Shown here piece by piece: positions 36,501 to 48,500 of a stretch of 64,000 nucleotides of DNA. Source of the stretch: Epiperipatus broadwayi (lineage: Eukaryota > Onychophora > Udeonychophora > Euonychophora > Peripatidae); contig JAQFVV010012496.1 of the NCBI GenBank assembly GCA_028023455.1, positions 1,674,001 to 1,738,000 of the forward strand, read 5' to 3'. Position 1 is the stretch's first letter, and the number at the start of each line of letters is the position of its first letter. Under the pieces are notes generated by a model. The model was not told the origin of the DNA and did not search any database. It saw nothing but the letters and a program-made list of their open reading frames with translations. A program made the translations under genes and the position numbers.

Positions 36501-39500
36501 GTAAATAAGCAATTATTTTATCTAGCGCCATGTTTACAATTATATTACATTCAAATATCAGCCTTTCAAGCTAATTTAGCACGCGCCTTTTGAGAGGGTT
36601 AAATAAATGAATACTTTCCTTTTCAATCCAAGATATTGTATTGGAAATGACCTAGATCTTTTACAAGGTTAAAATGAGTACTAGTTGATTCTGCTTAGAA
36701 AATATTAATTGCATCATTTTAAGGAAAGAGTTGAATATATCTATGTCAAAAAACTATAAAGCTGAAAAATATTATTTTTATATTAAAATACGCAGCTTAC
36801 TACTGCAATTATGGTTCGTAATCTATATATTGCACTTGAAATGCATATCCGTTAAGCTATATTAAAAGTTTATAATTGCTTAGCGCTTTTGGGAATTTCG
36901 TTTTCCCATATTCATAGCTAATAATAATGTTTGTTGTTAGCTTATCTAATAGAGATGTATGCAAATATATGCAAATCATCTAGACCGTCCATTTTTTCGA
37001 AATAGAGAAGTAAACATCTCTCCTATTGATGGAGTTGGGGTTTTCTGCTATAGAGCACGCTTCCTTTATCCTGCGCTTGGTGCCATTGCACTCAATGCAA
37101 ACTATTTCAGCCATTGTAGGTTTGAAAATGTGGCCTGTGGTATTTTTAAAATTACTAATTTTATATTTATTCATATATTACGAATTTTGATAGATAAGTT
37201 TTTAAAGTGTACATAAAAAGTCTTAATCTATAATCTATTTTGCCACCATTAATCAAAAAATGAAAATGATTGCATGTTTCGATGATTACACACATCCATA
37301 TGCTCACAACTGGTATATGGATATTATTTCTTTCCCATTAAAGCATTTAAAATGAATAATACATTATGCAATTATTTGTTTTCAAATGTTTAACAAGCAT
37401 TAATAAATTATAATTTGAAAATTCATAAATTAATCATTAACAGAATATGCATACAATATTTTTTTCACATTTTATATATATATATGTTGAATTAAGTATT
37501 TCCATGGATTGTTATTACTTCAATTAAAAAGTCCAAAAAAGAGCTATTATAGGTTAATGAGACACTTATTTAGTCTCTGGGATTGTCAATTAATAGTAAT
37601 TGATAGATTCCTGGCAACATCAAAGATTAATGGTTATCCCTATTTACATGGATGTAATCTTATTTCTATTCATTATTACATATATATGTCATTTATTTAT
37701 TTACACAGACTATTAAGATATTTTTTTACATAATAATTATGTAATAATAATTACATCTTTTGAAAAATAATTTTGAAAGATACTTTGGTATTATTCCTGC
37801 TATGACGTATTTCTCTAAGTTTATGAATGTGCGAACAAACTTAATCGATGAAATTTGTCCAAACTTATAATAATATGTCACTGGAAGTAATCTATCATAG
37901 CACATATAACATAAAAGTTCAAATCTAAAAAAAAATGACATATAATCGTTATGAAAAAAGGAAAAAAAGATATTACGATATTAAATAAAACAGGTACTTG
38001 TGAATTGTGCCTGACACTATGTGTCGTCAAAACCACATTTTCCCCTCCCAACACACTACAGTGCTTGTCCTGTCATATTTCACATGTAATAGCAAACTTC
38101 AAATCTAAAAAAAAACATACTTTACATTGATGGAGACATATATTCATTATGGAAAAAGGGAGAAATATGAAGAAAAAAAATCCTAAAACATTTTTTAAAT
38201 GACAAAGTTGTAACAAACTTTTATATTTCCGTTATTTTATTAACCTAAAAAAAATAAAAAATAGCGAATTGTAAGATAAAGTTGTACCTTTATCTTAAAA
38301 TGGCGAACTGTAAGTTTAACCGTATATTTCAATTATTTTTTTTTTAAAAAACCCACAAGTATAACAACTTTTAACTGTAAATGTATATAAAGTTTAGCAA
38401 AAAAAAACCCACAAATATAACAACTTTTTACTGTTGTATTTTTAAATAATAATAAAAAATTACTTACAAATAATGCAATACATTTGCTGCAAGTTTAACG
38501 TTATATTTTAAATATTTTAAAAAAAAAAAAAAACCCAAAGTTGTTCCAAAGTAACCTTTATTGTAAAAGATTACAAAAAAAATACTATTCGGGTCTACTT
38601 ACCTGATGACGATTACAAAGCTTTCAATGTTACAAAAGGATAAAACAATTATTAATCTCGTTTACAAAAGGACATACCCTAAAATAACAATTATCTCCAT
38701 AAAAGCATTGCTTTAATCTTTTTTAATGTGTATCTGTACATGGGTTTACGTGGCCCAACCGCCGAGATGTTATCCATCACCCAATGATCCCACCCCTGGG
38801 CCCAGAAGTGAGGACCAAACACTTCAGCTGAATAGGTGGACAAGTCCAGCATTGCACCAACCACCACAACAGGCAATGAGGTCCAAGGCCCAAGTCCATT
38901 AAGCAATAAACTCTCAACCCACAACCGAGCCATGTCGAGACCATTCTAGTTGCCTCTGTTTCCCAGTTTAACAGTCCAAATGTGCAGGGACCACATTCTG
39001 TCTATTTGCCCAAAATTGGAAAGCCAACTAGCGAAAAACTAACAAGTAATGAGCACAGATCCAGTTTTAGCAAAAAAAACAAAACACAAATATATAAAGT
39101 AAATGTATTTTTTAAATATAAAATCGTATTGGTTGCAAATGACACGAGAGATATATTATATTGTGGGGGAGGGGGTCACTATAGCGGAGTGAACTGTTTA
39201 GTATCTTCTAAAATGGAAAGGAAAAGTCAGTTTATTTGACATGGATTAGTCATGTCCGGATTCTTGGTCACCTGACATCATAAACGGAACCATTGAATAA
39301 ATATTTCTGGAAGAAAACATCATGGCAGGAATAATACAAAGCACCTTTTGAAATAATAATTCATTAAAATCCTTTATAAATTTCCATGTTTTATTACAGC
39401 AAAATTACTCTCAGAAAAGCCATTATTCACTTAATGATCTATTTTTCTTTAGACAAAATGATATGAGATAACTATACTCATAATAATTTTGTTATTGTGT

Positions 39501-42500
39501 ACAAGTTTGTATAAAGTTATATAACAATAAATATAATACCTTAATATTAATGAAAACTATAATTTATTCATTGTTTTCCTGAAGGTTTGTGATGATGGTG
39601 TTTTAGTTGTATTCCTATATTGGACTACTTTTATCATTTAATATGAGTATTGAATGTCTTTAGAAAAAGTTAACTTTATTTAAATATTCCAAATATATTC
39701 AGCTGTTAGTAATAGCACAACAAACAGGTTAGTATATAAACAATGTTTCGAGAGGTATTATTCTCCCCTCTTTTTCAGGTGTTGCTGGCCTGACCAGTGA
39801 CAGTACTAGCATGGGATTCGAACCTGGTTAGAGCGTTGCCCTAAAATTCAATATTCAAGAATCTAAGGGTCCAGGTTCGAATCCCATGCTAGTACTGTCA
39901 CTGGTCAGGCCAGCAACACCTGAAAAAGAGGGGAGAATACTACCTCTCAAAATGTTCTGCATTTACTAACCTGTTTGTTGTGCTATTATTAACAGTTGAA
40001 CGTATTTGGAATATTTAAATAAAGTTAATTTTTTCTAAAGACCTTCAATACTCATATTAAATGATGGAAGTAGTCCAATATAAAAATACAACTATAATTT
40101 ATTCAATTTGCATTGGGGATCAAGATGATAATGCAGTGAGGTATTTTTTACTTATATTTACCTTTTGTAATCCTAGCATATCATTTGTATGTGTTGGAAT
40201 TCGTTTTTTGGTTTTTTTATTTTATATAAAATAAAATTATAAATTTGAAGTTCATTTTATTGACAAATATCAATCCTGATATTCAATCAAAATTTGTGCT
40301 TTCAAGATCATGGAATCTTAAATATTGCCTAATCATAATACCTATTGTAAATCTGTGTTTTAATCCGTTATATTAGAGATTAGTACATATGGCATTGGAT
40401 TAGTCATTAGAAAAAAGTTCATCAACATTCTAAGAATTAATTTGGATATTTTTCACATTTTGTAACCTTCTAACTTCATAATTTTAGTCTTAATATATTA
40501 AAGGATGTTGGAAGATTATAAATAGTGTTACTTGTGAGTTTTCTGCTAACCAAAATGGCAGCCTGTATTTTTGATAAATATACAGTTTCGGGAGACCACA
40601 GAAAATGGCTGCTGGGAAACATATTTAATATTTGCATTTTATTTTTTATTATTATTGTTATTTTAAAAACAAAAAAAAAATTACTGTGAGAAAAATTAAT
40701 TCCAATATTCACGCTTTATAAAAAAAATGTGCTAAAAAGAAACACAAATTGAAAACCAAAGTGCAATAACGTTAAGAGTGTCTTGTCATTTCCATGTTGT
40801 AATATAAGGAAAAAAAAGAAATTGAAATAAAGATTCTAAATGAAATTTATCAGAATTTATTACTTTTTTTTTTAATTTAACAATGTAACACATCTTCAGG
40901 AGATTGTATGCCATCGAAACTGTATATTTATTAAAAATAGGGTTTGCCATCTTGGTTTACCAGAAAACTCACAAGTACTATAGGGTTATATCTTAGCAGA
41001 TGAAAATAGATCCGCTACAGCAACCAAATAGCTGTCAGAAGACGCGTATATGTATGAAAAAGTAGTATGTTGTGTTTTATATGTTTATAGCAAAATGTGT
41101 CTGCATGTGCAAGTTAATGGTAGTTAAATATGTATATTATTAATTCTATTAGCCCTCCTTTCTGGATTTTGATTTGAATATTTTTTGGCTCCTGAACTTA
41201 TTAACTTTTTAACTAAAGCCTTAATGACTTGGAAGAATAAATGTATAAAACTTTATGGCTTATTGTACTATCTTACTAAGTCAATTGTACATAGACGATT
41301 GTTACAAATATGCATTGAAAAGCCTTGATTACATTCATAAATAAGGTGTGTTACATATTATGCGGGTTTAGAACAGAGACATCAGCATGTCGCATCTTAA
41401 AAAAATTATCAAAAATCAGTATGATAATTGTGCAGACAGTAATTATGCAAGTATTAGTTAAAAGATTTCAATAAAAAAATTAATCTTTGATTATATATAT
41501 ATTTATTTTAATACGAAAAGAATGGATAATTATTTTGAAGAATTACTTTTTTATTTTCATATTAAATATAAATAATTTTGACTTACAATAGATGTTTCTA
41601 TTAGTAATAATAATTACATAAATATATGTTTGTGCATGTATTTGTAGTGTCAAAAAGTGATTGACAACAGTTATCAAGTTGCAGTGAAACTCCTTAATGA
41701 CCTTGACCTGCGTTTGCTGATGTTCGATAGATATGGTAAAGGTTTTATTAAAAAATGTCGAATTAGTCCAGATGCATATCTCCAGATGGCTCTACAACTT
41801 GCTTACTTTAGGGTAGGTTATTTTTTATTATATGTAAATAAATATGTGCCTATATGTCTATTGTCTCTGAAAATATTGGAATCAAGTATGCCAAGTACAG
41901 AAATTAAATATAGAGCATAATAATAAAAAATGGAAAATAAAAGAAGCTTGGCATATTATAACTTTCAAAACTCTGTAAACGTAAGAGTTAATAGCATTTG
42001 TCTCAGTAAACACTGGTCGTTTAATGCGATGACATAGCCTGAAGCTTTTTGCATGCAAATATGCAAATTTATTATAATTAGCAGCCAGTTTAATTTACAT
42101 TTTACACACAGAGGCCAATACTTTCATATTTTTGTTTTTTGTTTGTGCTTTGACAAAGATACACCGTATCAAAAGCCTGCCTTAGCAAATAATAAAGTTT
42201 TAGACTTAAATTTTATGAGTTTCAGATTGTCTTACATATTGTCTACGGTTTACGCTTATTCTAGTGTATATTTTAGGAACTCTATAAATTATACTCCGAA
42301 ATAAGTACTGGTACATTAATTTTATTACTCAATGCAGCAATGAACATTTTCTCAATATTAACAATTATATGATTTCTTTTTTACCAAATTGTAAAGTTTA
42401 TTCATCAGGCTTTGCAAATACTTCAATAGTGAGATATTTATATCATTCGTGAACAATCTGATATATATCGTAAAAATATAAAGAAAAGAAATAGGATCAA

Positions 42501-45500
42501 ATGTGCTTTCTTGAGGGATCCATTTTTATAAAAGTAAAACTCAGATCATTCATTTTTAAGCCAATGGCTTTTCAAACATGTACAGACAGTCTCATAAAAC
42601 AGATAATAAGATACAATATAAGTTTGATATCAGACTTTCTAACTCTAATTAAAAGCAAAAACGAGAACACTATTTAATTTGTTGATGAATATTCCTAATA
42701 TTTTGTATGCAACTTATAAAGATTTTAGTTTAATAATTAATAGTAGCAAAAAAAAAATAAGTGTTTTATAATAATTAAATACATGTGTACCTCATTTTAA
42801 ACATTTCAGGTTTTCACTAGAAGTTGTACAATACGAATTGACTTTTATTAACAACCTACAATTTCAAGTACTGTGATAGGCTAGCAATATGGAAAACACC
42901 TCCTTGGTCACGACACGTTTTTTTTTTTTTTTTGGTATTTGCCTCACAATAAAAATATTAGTTAGTAGTTCATCTTGATTCCATTAAACCATACTGATTC
43001 TTTGATAAACATTCATCTGTATCTGGAAGAAAATCCTCAATCTTACTTTAGTTGAATTTGATAAGAATGATACTACGATATTTTTTTCTCTTTTATTTTA
43101 TAGATTGGAACGAAAGCCTCTTTAAAAGCAGATGACATCACTTCATACATCTATATGTTCACAAAACAAATTTCAGTAACGTTGAAACTAATATATCACC
43201 GCCTTATTTAATAAAACCCCAGATATTCTATCAGGCCTTGCAGCCTTTCTGTTTTTACAATTATAAAGAGCCGTTTCGATTTCATCAAGCTGGACATATC
43301 ATTAAAAATTATTATTCGTATTTTTCTATTCTTTCAAATAGTCATCATAAGATTTTCGCCATTTGTTTGAAATATTCTAATTTTCTTGATAGAAAAGAGC
43401 TTTCACTATTTTAGTAAGATTATAGTAATATTGTTTTTCCAAGTCCAGATTTTCAGTGCATCAAATTTTTATAAAAAAGACATCTCGCAAGTGGAAGAAT
43501 TATTAAATTTTTTGTCATCTTAAATCTTATGAATTATTGAACTTAGGTCTTTAAAGTATGAAGCTTTGCACCCAGTTTGTTATTTTATTAATCAGGAATG
43601 TCACATGTTTGTTTTAATCCAATCACTAATAAATACAATCAGAGGATTTACCAGTTCCCACCCACCCCCGAACCCAATAACATTTTTCTCCCCACAAAAA
43701 AATGTGTCTATTCCTCGGTCACACAATAAGCTTGAAAATTGATATTGGCAATTTTAGTGTTTAACAATTGTCGAAATTTAGCGTGAATACCATTTTCTCC
43801 TAAAGAAACAAAGGTTAAAATTGTTTACTAATGACTTATTTTTTTAATGCAATTACCATTTTAACCTTTGAATCAGTTTTAATAATTATGTATCCTAATT
43901 TCTAATCCTGTCAAAACGTGCTCTTAAAATCTTCATGAACAAAAATCTGGTCTTTAACAGTATATTGATGTTCTAATATTGTCCAATAAGAATAAAAGAA
44001 TTTAAGCCTGACGAAGGCCACAAGCCAGAAACTAGTCTGGGGATATTGGATGAGTAGGCACTAGATGGGGATATTATGCAAAAGCCTTCTGGCATCCTTT
44101 GATTACTCTGGCTTACACCGAGTGGCAATACGTATAGTGAGTTTTTGCCTCTTTTAATAAAAGAATTTGTCTGAACTATTTCAATCTAATCTTGAAATGA
44201 ATGGGCACAGCCATTACCCTTTCATTAACGGGTCTAGGAATTGTCAGAATAGAAAGTACTAAGTTAGATCTCATCGTTTATCTAATAGCTGAAAAAACTT
44301 TCCACTCTATCTGTTCAAATAAATTTCTGTCCTAGAGAAAACATTTCACCAAGCGCATCGATATTATTCATATATCTTAATAACTTCTTATTTAGAATCA
44401 TTTGTTCTATGACTGGATCTTGAAGATATCCCTTCAGTCAAAGTTTATACACTTCATATGTCTGCATTCAAAAAAAAGGGTAGTTCTAATAGTTATTATT
44501 ATAACTACTTTTTGTGTTGTCCCCATTACTGATATAATTATTTCAATCTTTTAAATAAAAAGTCATATAATGTATAGAGATTCTTGCCAGATTTTAGACA
44601 GATACTTGTAGACAACATTTCTCATTTTCTGGGCTCTTCCACACTTGTGATGGGCAGGGAATCCCCAAGTATGTCTTTCCATACACGCAATTATTAGTAT
44701 CATTTGGCAAATAAAACTCCCGTATCTATCATTGTTTTTTTTATATGTCAAGGTATCGGCCGGGAAGCGAACCTGCGACAACGGTTGTCACAGGTTCGCT
44801 TCCCGGCTGATACTTTGACATATGTAAAAAAAAAAAACAATGATAGATACGGGAGTTTTATTTGCCAAATGATACTAATAATTGCGTGTTTGGAAAGACA
44901 TACTTGGGGATTCCCTGCCCATCATTGTTTTCTCAACATTTAAGGATTTCTGTACATACTCTTACTTTAAATAAATCAACGATAGAATATAAAATATCTT
45001 TATATAGCAGCAGTAATATATATATAATAATAATTAAAATACAAAACCATAAAACGATACAATACTAGATAAAAATCCAAATTTTACCAAAATCCTTACA
45101 TGATCATGGTTTCATCTACTAAACAAATAGACCTTCTCAAGTGAAAATCAAACTAAAGAAGTGACATGTATATACAAAACAAACAAACCTTCCCATCATT
45201 CATTTCAAAAACCAACTTCCCTTTATATCAAAAGATGTATTCATAAGATTGATATAAAGGGAAGTTGGTTTTTGAAATGAATGATGGGAAGATTTATTTG
45301 TTTTCTGTATATATGTTGCTTTTTTAGTTTGATTTTCACTTGAGAAGGTCTATTTGTTTAGCAGATGAAACCATGGTTGTGTAAGGATTTTGCTAAAATT
45401 TGGATTTTTATCTAGTATTGTACTGTTTTATGTTTTATTTATTAGTAGTATAGTGTTAGGCAGTTTTGGATTTTCTATAATAATAATTGTATACAAAAAA

Positions 45501-48500
45501 ACTTTTCGGGAAACATTAATTTTTGCCCTTTTCAGTGTTTTTTAACTAATTTACAATTACAATCTGCATATATATATATATAAAAGATAGATGTTGCTAA
45601 TACAAATGGAAACATAATGGATGAAATTAATCATAGAATTAAACTTGGTTGGAGTGCTTTTGGTAGAAATAATTTGATACTAAGAGGAAATATGCTTATG
45701 TGTTTGAAAAGGAAGGTTTTTAATAAATGTGTTTTACCAGTTCTTATTAATGGATCTGAGACCTGGACACTTAATAGAAGAGCAATACAGAGACTTCAGA
45801 CCACTAAAAGAAGTATGGAGAGATGCATGTTAGGAATAACAAGAAGAGATCGAAAACGCAATATATGGGGGTAAGAGAACAAACAGGTGTTACTAACCTC
45901 ATTGAAAAAATTAAAAGACTGAAGTGGAGTTGGGCTGGACATATTGCTAGAAGAGATGATAATAGATGGACAGTTGAAATCTTAAACTGGATTCCAAGAG
46001 ATTGTAAAAGACTCGGAAAGCGACCACGCGTGAGATGGGTGGATGAAATAAGAAAATGTGCAGGGGTGATGTGGAGAAGAGAAGCTAAAGATCACAGAAG
46101 ATGGATTGAACTTGGAGAGACCTTCATCCTGCAGTGGATCGATAATGGTTGATGATGATGATGTATGCAATGTAGATCATAATTGTAAATTAGTTAAAAG
46201 CAAAAATTAATATTTGCTGAAAAGAGCTTTTTTGTATATGATTATTATTATGTATATTATTGCTGTCATATAAAGATATATTACATCATTGATTTATTTA
46301 AATATATGTTAAAGTAACATGATCGATTAAACTTCTTTCCATTTTTGATGATACGCATATTTGTATACTAAAAAAAAAAAGCATTAGAGTTGAAAGTGGT
46401 ATGAGTATAATTAAAAATTGCACAGCACGCACTACACCATTTTCTTAGTCAATATAAGGAAATAACTGCTGATAATAAATTATAGACTAACGATGACTAC
46501 GTCCTATATCATCCCCACTGGCTAAGAATTATTAAGTAAAGAAGGGGGTTGTTGGAGGTTAACAAAAAGGTTTTGTAGTTGCTATGCATTGACTTAACTA
46601 ACGCAATAAAAAAGGAGGACATGAGTATGTTTGGTTATCTATTATTTAATGAGCATTAATTTACACAATTAGAATTGATAGTACTTTTATATACTTAAAT
46701 ACATATGTAGTTAGATACACATAATTATATTAAATTACAGATGGAAGCAATTAGTATAATAATCATTCGTTACAATTAGAGCCATAAGGCGTACAAAAAT
46801 TATAATGTCAGCCAGGGCATGGCCTTTTTAATGCCTAAATCCCCTTTCATCATCTTCATTGGGGAATATATGGGTTTGAAATCTACTCAACTTCTGGATG
46901 TATGTTGAAGCCAAATATAGAAGACAAGATAATTTGCTGACAGGTATTTGTAGTACACACGCAGTCCTTAAAGAAAACATCTACTCTTCTATTATTGGAC
47001 ATTTCATAATTGCCTGCTCAATCCATTTCTATCTACTTGTTTACTTGTCTTCTTTAACACTTCCTCTTTCAACATCCACAGCACTATCCCTCCTACTCCT
47101 GAGAAACTGCAGGCTTTTCTCTGGAGTAGCGAACATAGTCTTTTAGATAGCTGGAGGTTGGCATTGACATCGGAGTCTTTTGATATTCTGTAGCACTTGG
47201 TTCAGTATTAATAACATTTCTTGCACAATGTTGTTGTCTTTTTGTTTTTTTTTCATATGTCATAGCATCGGCCGGGACACGAACCCACAACCATCTGCAA
47301 CCAACTACTTGCTTGCAAGGCGGTTGCAATGACCTCTCAGCTAACAACGCTTGACACAATGTTGTTGGGTAGTTTTTTTTCCAGTTTTGGTCATTTTTTC
47401 ACAACTTTCAGCATTCAGGTTTATATTTATTTCAGCCCAGTTTTTTCTAATGTGATTTACATGGTGTCTGTAGATTACTTCTGTAGAGATTTGTACTTTT
47501 ATGCGGTGGTTCGAAATTACTTTCTTTATTTGGCCCTCAATCCACACTTTCCATAGGCCATCTCTTATCCACGCCTTTTCTTCAGCAGCGTAGCTATTTA
47601 CACACACACATAGACACAGTAGTAGTAAAAACTGTATCTAGTATTTAATCATTTTATGTATTTGATTCAAAATGGAAGTCAAAAACAAACAATTCTTGTA
47701 GTATAAATTTGAAAATACTGGTTCAAGATTTCAAATCTTAAGTACGATTTGTTTTTATTTTTAATTGTATGTGTGTGTTTAGTTATGTATTTCTACTGTG
47801 AACTATGTTATTGCATGAATAAATTTGTTTGCACTTAATATAAGAGGCTTTCTTTCGTAAAATGTTTAGTTTCAAACATAATCTAAATTGTTTTTATCAA
47901 AAATTGTTTATTTTTAAAACAAAATTTTAAAAAGTTGAATAGCTTCATTATTAGAATTTTTGATTGCTGGACATGTCAGAATTTTAATCCGTTTAAGGAC
48001 CTTATGCTCGTAATGAAGCATTAAATGTTGTTTAAAACTACGTTTGATTCATTTATAAGAGATCGTAAATTTTGTGGTATAGGAATATTGCCGAGATTCA
48101 GTTTACGGAAAGCGTTTCTCAAATTTCACACAGATTGTAATAATTTCTGTAAAACTTTATATTATATATATATTTATTTATAATGAACCTATTGTTTGGG
48201 TTTACATATATTACGAATATAGATTGTTTTTTTAACTAGTTTGGATTGTTAGGAGTATTTAAAACATTTGCGCAATATTTAAAAGCTATTCTTAAAGGTT
48301 TTGGAGTATATGATTTAATTTCACTTAAAAAGAAAATTAAGCGTATTACATTATCAAGTAGGAAGTAAACCTCCATTAATGCGATGTTTCTTAAATATTA
48401 TAAATCGCCACACGTTACTGGAAATTTACTTCCTCCTTAATAATTACAGAATGCAGCACTTTATAATAATAGATTTACATTTATAAATGTATTATATTGA

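Larger units (their letters stand above)
32517..41647 (+). other. CPT1 intron F-G
   Basis: 9.1 kb. It holds a tRNA-like relic (33239-33310), a truncated tRNA-headed SINE (34286-34550), a direct repeat pair (36209-36637), a PLE endonuclease remnant (36930-37180), a GC-richer island (38690-39010) and fold-backs at 39600-40092 and 40490-40995. I see nothing in 34560-36200 or 37200-38680 beyond AT-rich, A-rich sequence. Confidence 0.7.

Noticed and set aside
37509-37941. Additional CPT1 exons or a nested gene between exons F and G
   Set aside because: Exon F to G already joins in frame with no gap relative to the CPT1 family, and the ORFs here show no CPT1 or other similarity.
44563-44943. Two similar ORFs on opposite strands as a gene pair
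   Set aside because: They are the two arms of the 44645-44930 palindrome, so the similarity is structural, not coding.
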